Below, piece after piece: positions 36,200 through 45,095 of a DNA stretch of 64,000 bases; the stretch's first letter is position 1, and each line of letters opens with the position of its first letter. Source of the stretch: Rhodospirillaceae bacterium (GTDB lineage: Bacteria; Pseudomonadota; Alphaproteobacteria; Reyranellales; Reyranellaceae); NCBI GenBank assembly GCA_009772935.1, contig WOUR01000002.1, positions 151,512 through 215,511 of the forward strand, given 5' to 3'. The notes below the pieces were generated by a model. It did no database searches and was not told the origin of the DNA. It worked only from the letters and a program-made list of their open reading frames with translations. Made by a program: the position numbers and the translations under genes.

Positions 36200-36786
36200 A
36201 AGGTCGCCGGCCGGTCGATCGCCTCGGCCAGCCGCGCCTTGAAGTCATCGCGCGGAATCTCGATCGCTCCGAAGCTGCGCAGGTGCTCGGTCATGAACTG
36301 GCAGTCGAGCAGGGCAAAGCCGCCCCTGATGAGCCGCGCCACCAGATGGACGAGTGCCACCTTCGAGGCATCGCGTTCGCGGCTGAACATGCTCTCGCCG
36401 AAGAAGGTGGCTCCGACCGAGACGCCGTAGAGGCCACCCACCAGCCGGCCGTCCCTGCGGCACTCCACGCTGTGCGCATGGCCGCGTTCGTGCAACGCCG
36501 TATAGAGTTCGACGATCGGTTCGTTGATCCAGCTCTCCGGATGCCCGGGGCGCGGCTCGGCGCAGGCCCGTACCGTCTCTGCGAAGGCGGTATCGGCTCT
36601 GACGTCGAAGTGGCCGCTGCGGACCGTGCGCGCCAGCCGATGCGAGAGATGGAATCCGTCGAGCGGCAGGACCGCGCGCAGGCGCGGATCGAGCCAGTAG
36701 AGCTTGGGATCGTCGCGACTCTCTCCCATGGGAAAGACGCCGATGCGATAGGCCTGCAGCAGGAGGTCGGGGGTGATCTCCAGCAT
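36136..36786 (-). CDS. aat: Leucyl/phenylalanyl-tRNA-protein transferase
   Basis: A 216-residue transferase that adds Leu or Phe from aminoacyl-tRNA to proteins with N-terminal Lys or Arg, making N-degrons for ClpS. The signature near the N-terminus is GVFPMGESRDDPKLYWLDPRLRAVLPLD. The later part has GHAHSVECRRDGRLVGGLYGVSVGATFFGESMFSR, the known catalytic region. clpS and clpA elsewhere in the window complete this degradation route. Its 3' end overlaps the DUF2155 gene by 64 bp. Confidence 0.96.
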   Translation of the reverse strand: MLEITPDLLLQAYRIGVFPMGESRDDPKLYWLDPRLRAVLPLDGFHLSHRLARTVRSGHFDVRADTAFAETVRACAEPRPGHPESWINEPIVELYTALHERGHAHSVECRRDGRLVGGLYGVSVGATFFGESMFSRERDASKVALVHLVARLIRGGFALLDCQFMTEHLRSFGAIEIPRDDFKARLAEAIDRPATFQRELGGEDPCAIVQESTRRS

Positions 36787-36793
36787 GCCGGGG

Positions 36794-38137
36794 CTATTTC
36801 TTAAGGCCGACCAGCTTCTCCAGCCAGTGGATGTCGTAATCGCCGTCGATGAAGGCCTGCTCGCCGATGATGCGCCGGTGCAGCGGGATCGTGGTGTCGA
36901 TTCCGCCGATCACGAATTCCTCGAGGGAGCGGCGCAGGCGCATCAAGCACTCGTTGCGGCTGCCACCGTTCACGATCAGCTTGGCGACCATCGAATCGTA
37001 GTAGGGCGGGATCGAATAGCCTGCATAGAGGCCCGAATCGACGCGCACCCCCAGTCCGCCGGGCGCGTGATACTCGGTGACGAGGCCGGGGCACGGCACG
37101 AAGGTCTCGGGATTCTCCGCGTTGATCCGGCACTCGATGGCATGGCCCTGGATCACGATGTCGTTCTGCGTGAGCCCCAGGGGGGAACCGGAGGCGATGC
37201 GAATCTGCTCGCGCACCAAGTCGATACCGGTCACCGCCTCGGTGATCGGGTGCTCGACCTGCAGGCGCGTGTTCATCTCAATGAAGTAGAATTCGCCGTC
37301 CTGGTACAGGAACTCCATCGTGCCCGCGCCACGATACTTGAGTTTGCGGACGGCATCGGCGGCGAGTTCGCCGATCCTGTTGCGCTGCTCGGCGTTGAGT
37401 GCCGGCGACGGCGCTTCCTCGAGCACCTTCTGGTGCCGGCGCTGCAGCGAGCAGTCGCGCTCGCCGAGATGGATGCCGGCCCCCAGCCCGTCGCCCAAAA
37501 CCTGCATTTCGATATGGCGCGGCCGGGGAAGATACTTTTCGAGATAGACGGCGTCGTTGCTGAAGGCGGCCTTGGCTTCGGCGCGCGCCAGGGAGAAGGC
37601 CTCCGCTGCGGCTTCCGCATTCTCCACGACTTTCATGCCTCGACCGCCGCCTCCCGCGACCGCCTTGATCAGGACGGGCCAGCCGATCTTGCCGCCCAGT
37701 TCGATCACTTCCTCGAGCGACTCGACCGGCCCGGGTGAGCCCGGCACCAGCGGCAGGCCGAGTTCCTTGGCGGTCTGCTTGGCCACGATCTTGTCGCCCA
37801 TCATGGAGATGTGCTGTGGCGTCGGGCCGATGAAGGTGAAACCGTGCGCCTCGACGGCTTCGGCGAAGCGGGCATTCTCCGACAGGAACCCGTAGCCGGG
37901 GTGGATCGCATCGGCGCCGGCGATGGTTGCTGCCGACAGAATCGCGGGAATGTTGAGGTAGCTGTCGCGTGCCGGCGGCGGTCCGATGCACACCGATTCA
38001 TCGGCTAGCCGGACGTGCATCGCGTCGCTGTCGGCCGTCGAATGGACCGCGACCGTCTGGATGCCCATCTCGCGGCAGGCGCGGTGGATGCGGAGCGCGA
38101 TCTCGCCGCGATTGGCGATCAGGACCTTGTCGAACAT
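36794..38137 (-). CDS. accC: Acetyl-CoA carboxylase biotin carboxylase subunit
   Basis: A 447-residue ATP-grasp enzyme that carboxylates the biotin of AccB with bicarbonate and ATP. The N-terminus is FDKVLIANRGEIALRIHRAC, with the Gly-rich ATP loop AVAGGGGRGMKVV and family motifs HLGERDCSLQRRHQKVLEEAPS and EMNTRLQVEHPITE. The length is normal. accB lies 14 bp upstream and aat 7 bp downstream, so these form one operon with aroQ. Confidence 0.97.
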   Translation of the reverse strand: MFDKVLIANRGEIALRIHRACREMGIQTVAVHSTADSDAMHVRLADESVCIGPPPARDSYLNIPAILSAATIAGADAIHPGYGFLSENARFAEAVEAHGFTFIGPTPQHISMMGDKIVAKQTAKELGLPLVPGSPGPVESLEEVIELGGKIGWPVLIKAVAGGGGRGMKVVENAEAAAEAFSLARAEAKAAFSNDAVYLEKYLPRPRHIEMQVLGDGLGAGIHLGERDCSLQRRHQKVLEEAPSPALNAEQRNRIGELAADAVRKLKYRGAGTMEFLYQDGEFYFIEMNTRLQVEHPITEAVTGIDLVREQIRIASGSPLGLTQNDIVIQGHAIECRINAENPETFVPCPGLVTEYHAPGGLGVRVDSGLYAGYSIPPYYDSMVAKLIVNGGSRNECLMRLRRSLEEFVIGGIDTTIPLHRRIIGEQAFIDGDYDIHWLEKLVGLKK

Positions 38138-38151
38138 CGGCGCCGGGGCCC

Positions 38152-38613
38152 TTACTCGACGATCATCAGCGGTTCGCCGAACTCCACCGGCCGCGCATTC
38201 TCGATCAGGACCTGCATGACCGTGCCAGCCTTGGGCGCCTTGATCGGATTGAAGGTCTTCATTGCCTCGATGATCAGCAGCGTCTGGCCGGCCGTCACCT
38301 TGTCGCCCACGGAGACGAAATTCGGCTTGCCGGGCTCCGGCGCCAGATAGGCGGTGCCGACCATCGGTGACTTCACGACGCCTGGATGCTTGGAGAGGTC
38401 GCCGCCTGCAGGCGCGGCGGGGGCTGCGGGAGCGGAGGCGACGGCCGGCGGCGCGGCCATCATGACCGGTGCGGGCTGGGCAATAGGGGCGGTCGGACGG
38501 GCAACACGGATGCGCCGCTCGCCGTCGGCCAACTCGATCTCGCCCAGTTTGGTTTCCTCGAGGATCGCCGCCAGCTTGCGGACGAACTCGGTATCCAGTT
38601 CGAATTTTGCCAT
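38152..38613 (-). CDS. accB: Acetyl-CoA carboxylase biotin carboxyl carrier protein
   Basis: A 153-residue carrier. The N-terminal helix region is followed by an Ala/Pro-rich linker (about 40-70) and the biotinyl domain, in which K119 of IIEAMKTFNPI is the biotin attachment site. It moves carboxybiotin between AccC and the carboxyltransferase. The genes for AccA and AccD are not in the window. It sits 22 bp after aroQ. Confidence 0.97.
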   Translation of the reverse strand: MAKFELDTEFVRKLAAILEETKLGEIELADGERRIRVARPTAPIAQPAPVMMAAPPAVASAPAAPAAPAGGDLSKHPGVVKSPMVGTAYLAPEPGKPNFVSVGDKVTAGQTLLIIEAMKTFNPIKAPKAGTVMQVLIENARPVEFGEPLMIVE

Positions 38614-38635
38614 GGAAAAACGCTCCCGATGTTGG

Positions 38636-39100
38636 TCAGCGTGCGAGCAGGCGCGCCAGCGCCTGAAGGGCCAGGAGATAGCCTTGAGTGCCGAGGCCCG
38701 CGATCACACCGACCGCGGCCGGGCTGATGTAGGAATGATGGCGGAAGCTCTCACGCTTGTAGATGTTGGACAGATGAACCTCGATGGCCGGCAGCTCCGC
38801 GGCGTTCAATGCGTCGAGCAGGGCCACGGACGTATGGGTGTAGGCGCCGGCATTGATGACGATCCCGGAATTGCCCTCGCGTGCGGCCTGGATGTGGTCG
38901 ACCAGCACGCCCTCGTGATTGCTTTGGGCAAACTCGACCTCGAGGCCGAGGCGCATGGCCTCGGCGCGGCACGCCGCCTCGACATCCGCCAGCGTCTCGC
39001 GGCCGTAGATTTCCGGCTGACGCTTGCCCAGCATGTTGAGGTTGGGCCCGTTGAGCACCAGCACCGGTTTTACCGGCGGGCGCTGGGCGGCCTTAGCCAA
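38636..39100 (-). CDS. aroQ: Type II 3-dehydroquinate dehydratase
   Basis: A 154-residue dodecameric type II dehydratase of the shikimate pathway. The signature [17 protein letters not shown] carries the catalytic Arg and Tyr. Later parts are [29 protein letters not shown] and [18 protein letters not shown]. It heads the aroQ-accB-accC-aat operon, an order common in proteobacteria. Confidence 0.97.
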   Translation of the reverse strand: MAKAAQRPPVKPVLVLNGPNLNMLGKRQPEIYGRETLADVEAACRAEAMRLGLEVEFAQSNHEGVLVDHIQAAREGNSGIVINAGAYTHTSVALLDALNAAELPAIEVHLSNIYKRESFRHHSYISPAAVGVIAGLGTQGYLLALQALARLLAR

Positions 39101-39165
39101 TCCTGCCTCCGAGAATCACAAGAGGCGGGCGTTATAGCATGGGGAGTCGGGGCCACAAGGCGGCC

Positions 39166-39627
39166 TCAGGGGGGGCTTCTCAACAGCTTGGCATGGGTGA
39201 ACAGGCGGTCACACAAGCCGTTGAGGATCTGCCGCTCCTCGGCGGACAGGGCTTGGTAGAGTTCGGCTTCGTATCTCAGGGCCAGCGGCACGATATCCGC
39301 ATGCATCGCGCGACCTTTCGGCGTCAAGTGTAGCGAGGCACGCCGCCGGTCGTCGAGGTCGGCAGACCGCTCGACCAGGCCGCGTTTCATCAGGCCGGCT
39401 ACGGCTCGGCTGACGGCCACCTTGTCCATGACGATCCGCTGACCCACATCGGAGGCGGTGAGGGGGGCGAACCGCCCCAGCGCCGCCATCACGCGCCATT
39501 GCGTAACGCTGAGGCCATAGGGTCCAGCATATAAATCGTGCAACGACTCGCTGACCAACTGAGCCAGGACGGACAGCCGGTAGGGGAGGAATTTCTCCAG
39601 TTCGAGGGCTTGCACTTCGCTCGACAC
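39166..39627 (-). CDS. MarR family regulator of the homogentisate pathway
   Basis: A 153-residue MarR-type winged-helix protein if it starts at the GTG at 39627. The helix-turn-helix region is [42 protein letters not shown], followed by the wing [18 protein letters not shown]. The frame stays open upstream past the start of the divergent hpd gene, so the true start is uncertain; an ATG at 39669 would overlap hpd. Its place opposite hpd-hmgA-fah-maiA points to control of that operon, probably by a pathway intermediate. Confidence 0.85.
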   Translation of the reverse strand: MSSEVQALELEKFLPYRLSVLAQLVSESLHDLYAGPYGLSVTQWRVMAALGRFAPLTASDVGQRIVMDKVAVSRAVAGLMKRGLVERSADLDDRRRASLHLTPKGRAMHADIVPLALRYEAELYQALSAEERQILNGLCDRLFTHAKLLRSPP

Positions 39628-39629
39628 AA

Positions 39630-39647
39630 TAGTTACATTTGAAACTA
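39630..39647. promoter_or_regulatory. Imperfect palindrome, candidate MarR operator
   Basis: TAGTTACATTTGAAACTA has 14 of 18 bases in symmetric positions (TAGTT...AACTA with inner CA...TG). It lies in the short gap between the MarR gene and hpd, where a single operator could govern both directions. Confidence 0.55.
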
Positions 39648-39667
39648 ATTCAGCCGGGAGGTCAAAC

Positions 39668-40759
39668 ATGGCAAGTGTCAGCGAAGCCAAGATCCTGGAG
39701 ACCGACGAAGTGAACCCGATGGGTACAGACGGGTTCGAGTTCGTCGAATACACGGCCCCCGACCCCGCGGCGCTGGGCGCCCTGTTCGAGAGCATGGGCT
39801 TCACCAAGGTGGCGAAGCACCGCTCCAAGGACGTCTCGCTCTATCGCCAGGGTGACGTGAACTTCATCGTCAACGCGGAGAAGGAGAGTTTCGCCCAGGG
39901 GTTCGCGCGCGTGCACGGGCCCAGCGTGTGCGCCATCGCGCTGCGGGTGAAGAACGCCGGGGCCGCCTACAAGCGCGCCCTGTCGCTCGGCGCCTGGGGC
40001 GTCGAAGGGAAGGTGGGCCCGATGGAGCTCAACATCCCGGCCATCAAGGGCATCGGCGATTCGCTGCTCTATCTCGTGGACCGCTATGGCGAGCGCGGCT
40101 CGATCTACGATGTCGACTTCGAGTATCTGCCCGGCGTCGACCGCAATCCCAAGGGCGTCGGCCTGACCTATATCGACCACCTGACCCACAACGTGCATCG
40201 CGGCCGCATGGCCGAGTGGGCCGACTTCTACGAGCGGCTCTTCAATTTCCGCGAGATCCGCTACTTCGACATCGAGGGCAAGCTCACCGGCCTCAAGTCG
40301 AAGGCGATGACCAGCCCGTGCGGCAAGATCCGCATCCCGATCAACGAGAGCACCGACGACAAGTCGCAGATCCAGGAGTATCTCTCCGCCTATCACGGCG
40401 AGGGTATCCAGCACATCGCGCTGGGCACCGGCGACATCTACGACACCGTCGAAACGCTGAAGGCCAAGGGCGTGCCCTTCCAGACCGTGCCGGACACCTA
40501 CTATGAGCAGGTTGACGAGCGGCTGCCCGGCCACGGCGAGGATCTCAAGCGTCTTGCGGCCGACCGCATCCTGATCGACGGCGCGCCGACCAAGGGCGGT
40601 GGGTTGCTGCTGCAGATCTTCACCCAGACGGTGATCGGCCCGATCTTCTTCGAGATCATCCAGCGCCGCGGCAACGAGGGATTCGGCGAGGGCAATTTCC
40701 GCGCACTGTTCGAATCGATCGAACTCGACCAGATCCGCCGCGGCGTATTGAAGGCTTAG
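39668..40759 (+). CDS. hpd: 4-hydroxyphenylpyruvate dioxygenase
   Basis: A 363-residue Fe(II) dioxygenase that turns 4-hydroxyphenylpyruvate into homogentisate in tyrosine breakdown. The iron ligands are in [13 protein letters not shown] (His), [13 protein letters not shown] (His) and [11 protein letters not shown] (Glu). The C-terminal [18 protein letters not shown] is typical. GGGAGG precedes the ATG. It is the first gene of the catabolic operon, and hmgA follows 41 bp later. Confidence 0.97.
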   Translation: MASVSEAKILETDEVNPMGTDGFEFVEYTAPDPAALGALFESMGFTKVAKHRSKDVSLYRQGDVNFIVNAEKESFAQGFARVHGPSVCAIALRVKNAGAAYKRALSLGAWGVEGKVGPMELNIPAIKGIGDSLLYLVDRYGERGSIYDVDFEYLPGVDRNPKGVGLTYIDHLTHNVHRGRMAEWADFYERLFNFREIRYFDIEGKLTGLKSKAMTSPCGKIRIPINESTDDKSQIQEYLSAYHGEGIQHIALGTGDIYDTVETLKAKGVPFQTVPDTYYEQVDERLPGHGEDLKRLAADRILIDGAPTKGGGLLLQIFTQTVIGPIFFEIIQRRGNEGFGEGNFRALFESIELDQIRRGVLKA

Positions 40760-40800
40760 AAGAACGAATTAAACGAAGCGAAAGAACGACGGAGGGAACC

Positions 40801-41949
40801 ATGGCCAAAAACTGGATTCCATTGCGCCAGGTCGAGGGCACCGCCTCGCGCCAGGCCCATGTGCGCCTGCCCGAAGGCACCTACGAGCGCGAGATCAGCA
40901 AGGAGGGCTTCTTCGGGCCGTCCGCGCAGTTCCATCACAGGCACAAGCCGACCGACTGGGTCGAATTCGACGGCCCGATCCGCCCGCGCGCGCTCGATCT
41001 CAACAAGCTGGCGACGGCCCGGACCAATCCCTGGGAGTCCGAACTCGTCATGGACAACAGCCACATGCAGATGCGCTACTGGCGGCTGGAGGAGCCGATG
41101 CGGGAGCTGGTCCGCAACAGCGACGGCGATCAGCTGCTGTTCATCCACGAAGGCAACGGCGCGCTCTTCTGCGACTACGGGCATCTCGACTACCTCGAGG
41201 GCGATTATCTCGTCATCCCGCGGGGCACGATGTGGCGCCTGGAGCCTGTGAAGCCCACCGTGTCGCTGATGATCGAGGCGACGAACGATCATTTCACCCT
41301 GCCGGAGAAGGGACTGGTCGGCCACCACGCGATCTTCGATCCGGCGATGCTCGACACGCCGCGTATCGACGAGGCCTTCCGCGCCCAGCAGGACGAGCGC
41401 ACCTGGAAGGTCTCGGTGAAGCGGCGCAACACGCTTTCGACTGTGACCTATCCCTTCAATCCGCTCGATGCGGTGGGCTGGCATGGGGATCTCAGCGTCG
41501 TCCGCATCAACTGGCGCGACCTGCGACCGCTGATGAGCCATCGCGTGCACCTGCCACCCTCGGCGCACACGACATGGGTCACGGGCCGGTTCGTCGTCTG
41601 CACCTTCGTGCCGAGGCCGTTCGAGAGCGACCCGGAGGCGCTGCGTCTGCCGTTCTTCCACAACAACGACGACTTCGAGGAAGTGATCTTCTATCACAAG
41701 GGCAGCTTCTTCAGCCGCGACAACATCCATCCCGGCATGATGACGGTCCATCCCACCGGCTTCACCCACGGGCCGCACCCCAAGGCCTTCAATGCCGCCA
41801 CCAAGGGCGGCAAGACCGAGACCGACGAGGTCGCGGTGATGATCGATACGCGAGATGCGATCGACGTCGCGGCGATGCCGGCTGGTGTCGAGTTCGAGGG
41901 ATATGTGAAGTCCTGGCGGCCGCCGGATATGAAACAGGCTGCGGAATAG
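40801..41949 (+). CDS. hmgA: Homogentisate 1,2-dioxygenase
   Basis: A 382-residue cupin-fold ring-cleaving dioxygenase that gives maleylacetoacetate. Recognisable parts are FIHEGNGALFCDYGHLDYLEGDYLVIPRGTMW and the late metal-binding region IHPGMMTVHPTGFTHGPHP. It is shorter than the roughly 430-450 residues of the well-studied HmgA, which suggests a distinct bacterial subgroup. The gene order (hpd before it, fumarylacetoacetase and isomerase after it) makes the function secure. A GGAGG ribosome site is present. Confidence 0.9.
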   Translation: MAKNWIPLRQVEGTASRQAHVRLPEGTYEREISKEGFFGPSAQFHHRHKPTDWVEFDGPIRPRALDLNKLATARTNPWESELVMDNSHMQMRYWRLEEPMRELVRNSDGDQLLFIHEGNGALFCDYGHLDYLEGDYLVIPRGTMWRLEPVKPTVSLMIEATNDHFTLPEKGLVGHHAIFDPAMLDTPRIDEAFRAQQDERTWKVSVKRRNTLSTVTYPFNPLDAVGWHGDLSVVRINWRDLRPLMSHRVHLPPSAHTTWVTGRFVVCTFVPRPFESDPEALRLPFFHNNDDFEEVIFYHKGSFFSRDNIHPGMMTVHPTGFTHGPHPKAFNAATKGGKTETDEVAVMIDTRDAIDVAAMPAGVEFEGYVKSWRPPDMKQAAE

Positions 41950-41962
41950 GAAAGACGCCACA

Positions 41963-42955
41963 ATGAAACTGGGATCTCTCAAGGAAGGCGGCCGTGACGG
42001 CACGCTGATCGTGGTGAATCGCGACCTGACGCGCGGTGTCCGCGCCACCACGGTGGCACCGACGATGCAGAAGGCCTTCGACGACTGGGCGACGATCGCG
42101 CCCCGGCTGCGGGCGCTGGCCGAGCAACTCGAGGACGACAAGGCCGTCGGCTCGTTCGAGCTCGACACGACGGCGCTGGCGGCGCCGCTGCCGCGCGCCT
42201 ACCAGTGGGCCGACGGCTCGGCCTACGTCGTGCATGTCGAGCTGGTACGCAAGGCGCGCGGCGTGGAGATGCCGCCGTCCTTCTGGACCGATCCGCTGAT
42301 GTACCAGGGCGGCTCGGATTCCTTCATCGGGCCCAACGACGAGATCGAGATGGCCGACGAGGCCTGGGGCATCGATTTCGAAGGCGAGATCGGTGTGATC
42401 GTCGACGACGTGCCGATGGGCATCTCGCCGGAGGCGGCGCGCAAGCACATCAAGCTGGTCACGATCCTGAACGACGTGTCGCTGCGCAACGTCATCGTCG
42501 GCGAACTCGCAAAGGGGTTCGGGTTCTTCCATGGCAAGCCGGCAACGGCCTTCGCACCCGTGGCCGTGACGCCGGACGAACTCGGCGACGACTGGAACGG
42601 CGCGCGGCTCGACCGGCCGCTGATCTCGACGCTGAACGGAAAGGAATTCGGGCATCCGAACGCCGCGACCGACCTCACCTTCGATTTCGGCCAGCTGATT
42701 GCGCACGCCGCGCGCACACGGCATCTCGAGGCGGGAACCATCGTCGGTTCAGGGACAGTGGCGAACCGCGATGCGGCCGCCGGCTGCTCCTGCATCGCCG
42801 AGCGGCGCGTACGCGAGACGATCGAGGGCGGCAAGCCGGTGACGCCGTTCATGAGCTTCGGCGATCACATCCGGATCGAGATGTTCGATCGCGCCGGCAA
42901 ATCGATCTTCGGGGCCATCGACCAGAAGGTCGTGCGCTACACGCCGCCCGCCTGA
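41963..42955 (+). CDS. Fumarylacetoacetate hydrolase family protein
   Basis: A 330-residue FAH-fold hydrolase that should split fumarylacetoacetate to fumarate and acetoacetate, the last step of tyrosine breakdown. The metal site is seen in WGIDFEGEIGVIVDDVPMG, and other conserved parts are LNDVSLRNV, STLNGKEFGHPN and GSGTVANRD. It is shorter than the roughly 420-residue animal type, as in many bacteria. It follows hmgA by 13 bp. Confidence 0.92.
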   Translation: MKLGSLKEGGRDGTLIVVNRDLTRGVRATTVAPTMQKAFDDWATIAPRLRALAEQLEDDKAVGSFELDTTALAAPLPRAYQWADGSAYVVHVELVRKARGVEMPPSFWTDPLMYQGGSDSFIGPNDEIEMADEAWGIDFEGEIGVIVDDVPMGISPEAARKHIKLVTILNDVSLRNVIVGELAKGFGFFHGKPATAFAPVAVTPDELGDDWNGARLDRPLISTLNGKEFGHPNAATDLTFDFGQLIAHAARTRHLEAGTIVGSGTVANRDAAAGCSCIAERRVRETIEGGKPVTPFMSFGDHIRIEMFDRAGKSIFGAIDQKVVRYTPPA

Positions 42956-42984
42956 GCCGTGCTAGAGTGGCCGCGGAGGCGGTC

Positions 42985-43626
42985 ATGAAGCTCATCGGCT
43001 ATTTTCGGTCCTCGGCGGCGTATCGCGTGCGCATTGCCCTGAACTTCAAGGGTATTGCGGTCGAGCATGCGTCGCGGCATCTGCGGAGGGGCGAGCAGTT
43101 TTCGGCGGACTACGCGGCGCTCAATCCGCAGAAGCTGGTTCCGTCGCTCGTCCTCGACGACGGGGCGGTGCTGACCCAGTCGCTGGCCATCATCGAGTAT
43201 CTGGAGGAGACGCATCCCGAGCCGCCGCTGCTTCCCGGGGATCCGGTCGGACGTGCGAGGGTGCGAGCCCTGTCGCTGATCGTGAGCGCGGACATCCATC
43301 CCATCCAGAACCTGCGCGTGATGGCCTATCTCCGCCAGAAGTTCGACCAGACGGAGGAAAGCGCCTTCGCCTGGTCGCGACACTGGATCGAAGCAGGCTT
43401 CGACGCATACGAGGCGATGTTGGCGCAAGGCGGCGCCGGCGCGTTCAGTCATGGCGACCAGCCTACGATGGCCGACACGTGCCTCGTGCCGCAGGTCTTC
43501 AACGCCACGCGCTTCAAGGTCGACATGAAGCGTTATCCGATCATCCAGCGCATTTACGATACCTGTATGAAGCATCCCGCCTTCGACGCCGCCCAACCCT
43601 CGAAGCAACCGGACGCCGAACCGTGA
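42985..43626 (+). CDS. maiA: Maleylacetoacetate isomerase
   Basis: A 213-residue zeta-class glutathione S-transferase that isomerises maleylacetoacetate to fumarylacetoacetate. The glutathione-binding N-terminus is YFRSSAAYRVRIALNFKG, and QSLAIIEYLEE and the C-terminal DTCLVPQVFNATRFKVDM are typical. The ATG at 42985 is chosen although the frame is open far upstream through the previous gene. Its TGA overlaps the GTG of the next gene. Confidence 0.95.
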   Translation: MKLIGYFRSSAAYRVRIALNFKGIAVEHASRHLRRGEQFSADYAALNPQKLVPSLVLDDGAVLTQSLAIIEYLEETHPEPPLLPGDPVGRARVRALSLIVSADIHPIQNLRVMAYLRQKFDQTEESAFAWSRHWIEAGFDAYEAMLAQGGAGAFSHGDQPTMADTCLVPQVFNATRFKVDMKRYPIIQRIYDTCMKHPAFDAAQPSKQPDAEP

Positions 43627-45095
43627 GGAAATCCGTCGTCGCTCTCGGCGCCGTCCTGGCCCTGATCGGGATTGGGGCCGCGGCCATTCCGTTTGCCGAA
43701 GACTTCGCGGCTTCTCGCCTGAAGGCCGGCCTCGCGCAGAATGGCGTTCAGGTCGAGACGGTGACGGTGGGGCTGCTCGACCGCAGCCTTGCGTTGCGCA
43801 ACGTGGCCGGGGGCCCGAATGGCGAGCTGAAGGTCGGCGAGTGGCAGGCATCCGGGCTCACCTGGCCGTTGGGCGAGCTGCTGAAGGGGCGCCTGCCGTT
43901 CCAAGGTCTGAACTGGGGCGACCCGCTTCATGTGGCGCGTCTCCACCTGCGCGATTTCCAATTGGTCCAGCCCGACGCCGGCAACTCCTGGAAGATCGGC
44001 GAGCTGACCGGCACCGATATCGATCTGCACCGCTACGAGTCGGCCTATGAAGGACCGTTTCGAAACGAGGTGATGGTCGCCCGCCTGCTGGGTGCGCTTT
44101 CGGTGGATCGTCTGGAGCAGAGCGATATTGTTTATACGTCCTTGGAACAGATGACCCAGAGCGTGGCCCGGCTCACGGTAACGGGTTACGTGCAGGGGCT
44201 GGTCGACACGCTCGCAATGAAGGACTGGCAGGTCAAGCCGGCGGGCGCGCGGATGGCGGGGGTCACCGTCGCGGAGACCACGGCACGCGGCATCGACCTC
44301 CGCCGGCCCATTGCCATGGTCTCGTCGCTCGACTGGGAGCCGGGGATGCCGATCGGCCGGGTTCCTGTGGCCGAGGGGCGCATGTCCGGATTTGGTGGCG
44401 ATCTCATGACGCGGTACGGCCTGTCGCTGGGCAGCGTCTCGACCGACACCAAGCATGACAGCGGCGACGTCAGCCGCTCGCGCGTGCGCGTCGAGGAGTT
44501 CGTGCTGGCACCGTCGCTGCGCAGTGTCGAGGCGCTCGGCATGCGCATGGTCCTGCAGTCGATGAACCTGAAGGAGGTGCGGCTGGGCTTCGACTGCAGC
44601 ACCGTCGAGGATCGCGCCCGTCACGCCCTGACGGTCGAGGACTGCAAACTGAGCGGTCCGGACCTGATGGAAATCTCCTTGGCTGCACGGATCATCGACA
44701 CCGATGACGAGTTCTGGCGTTCGATTGACGAGGGCGACGTCTTTGGCGTGCTGGGCACAAAGGCAGCACTGGCCTCGGCCCGGCTGGTGATCGCAGACAA
44801 GAGTCTGCTTCAGCGCAGCCTACAGGCGAAGGCGCGACTCAGCGGCCAGCCGGTGGCAGCCGAGCGTGCGGCGCTGGCGACCGAGGTCCGGCGCTATCAG
44901 CCGCCTGGCGTGCTGATCACCCAGGACATGTCGAAGGTTCTCGATGCGGTCGCCCGCTTCGTCGAGCAGGGCGGCACGCTTACCGTCGACGCCGCGCCGC
45001 AACCGGCGCTGGGACTTGAAAAGCTCGACTACCTCCTCAAGCCCGGCGCCGACCTCGTGAACGCCCTCGGCCTCACCGCGACGGTGTCGCGCTAG
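43623..45095 (+). CDS. Exported protein of unknown function coupled to maiA
   Basis: A 490-residue protein starting at a GTG that overlaps the maiA stop (GTGA). It has an N-terminal hydrophobic signal or anchor (RKSVVALGAVLALIGIGAAA, about 1-22). The rest is mixed alpha/beta with repeated segments such as QVKPAGARMAGVTVAETTARGIDLRRP and few cysteines (DCST, EDCKLS). I do not recognise the family. Coupling to maiA may be accidental, since no role in tyrosine breakdown is suggested by the sequence. Confidence 0.72.
   Translation: MRKSVVALGAVLALIGIGAAAIPFAEDFAASRLKAGLAQNGVQVETVTVGLLDRSLALRNVAGGPNGELKVGEWQASGLTWPLGELLKGRLPFQGLNWGDPLHVARLHLRDFQLVQPDAGNSWKIGELTGTDIDLHRYESAYEGPFRNEVMVARLLGALSVDRLEQSDIVYTSLEQMTQSVARLTVTGYVQGLVDTLAMKDWQVKPAGARMAGVTVAETTARGIDLRRPIAMVSSLDWEPGMPIGRVPVAEGRMSGFGGDLMTRYGLSLGSVSTDTKHDSGDVSRSRVRVEEFVLAPSLRSVEALGMRMVLQSMNLKEVRLGFDCSTVEDRARHALTVEDCKLSGPDLMEISLAARIIDTDDEFWRSIDEGDVFGVLGTKAALASARLVIADKSLLQRSLQAKARLSGQPVAAERAALATEVRRYQPPGVLITQDMSKVLDAVARFVEQGGTLTVDAAPQPALGLEKLDYLLKPGADLVNALGLTATVSR

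Noticed and set aside
42205..42984. Open frame upstream of maiA in the same frame
   Set aside because: It overlaps the fumarylacetoacetate hydrolase gene in another frame, and the maiA family N-terminus starts at 42985.
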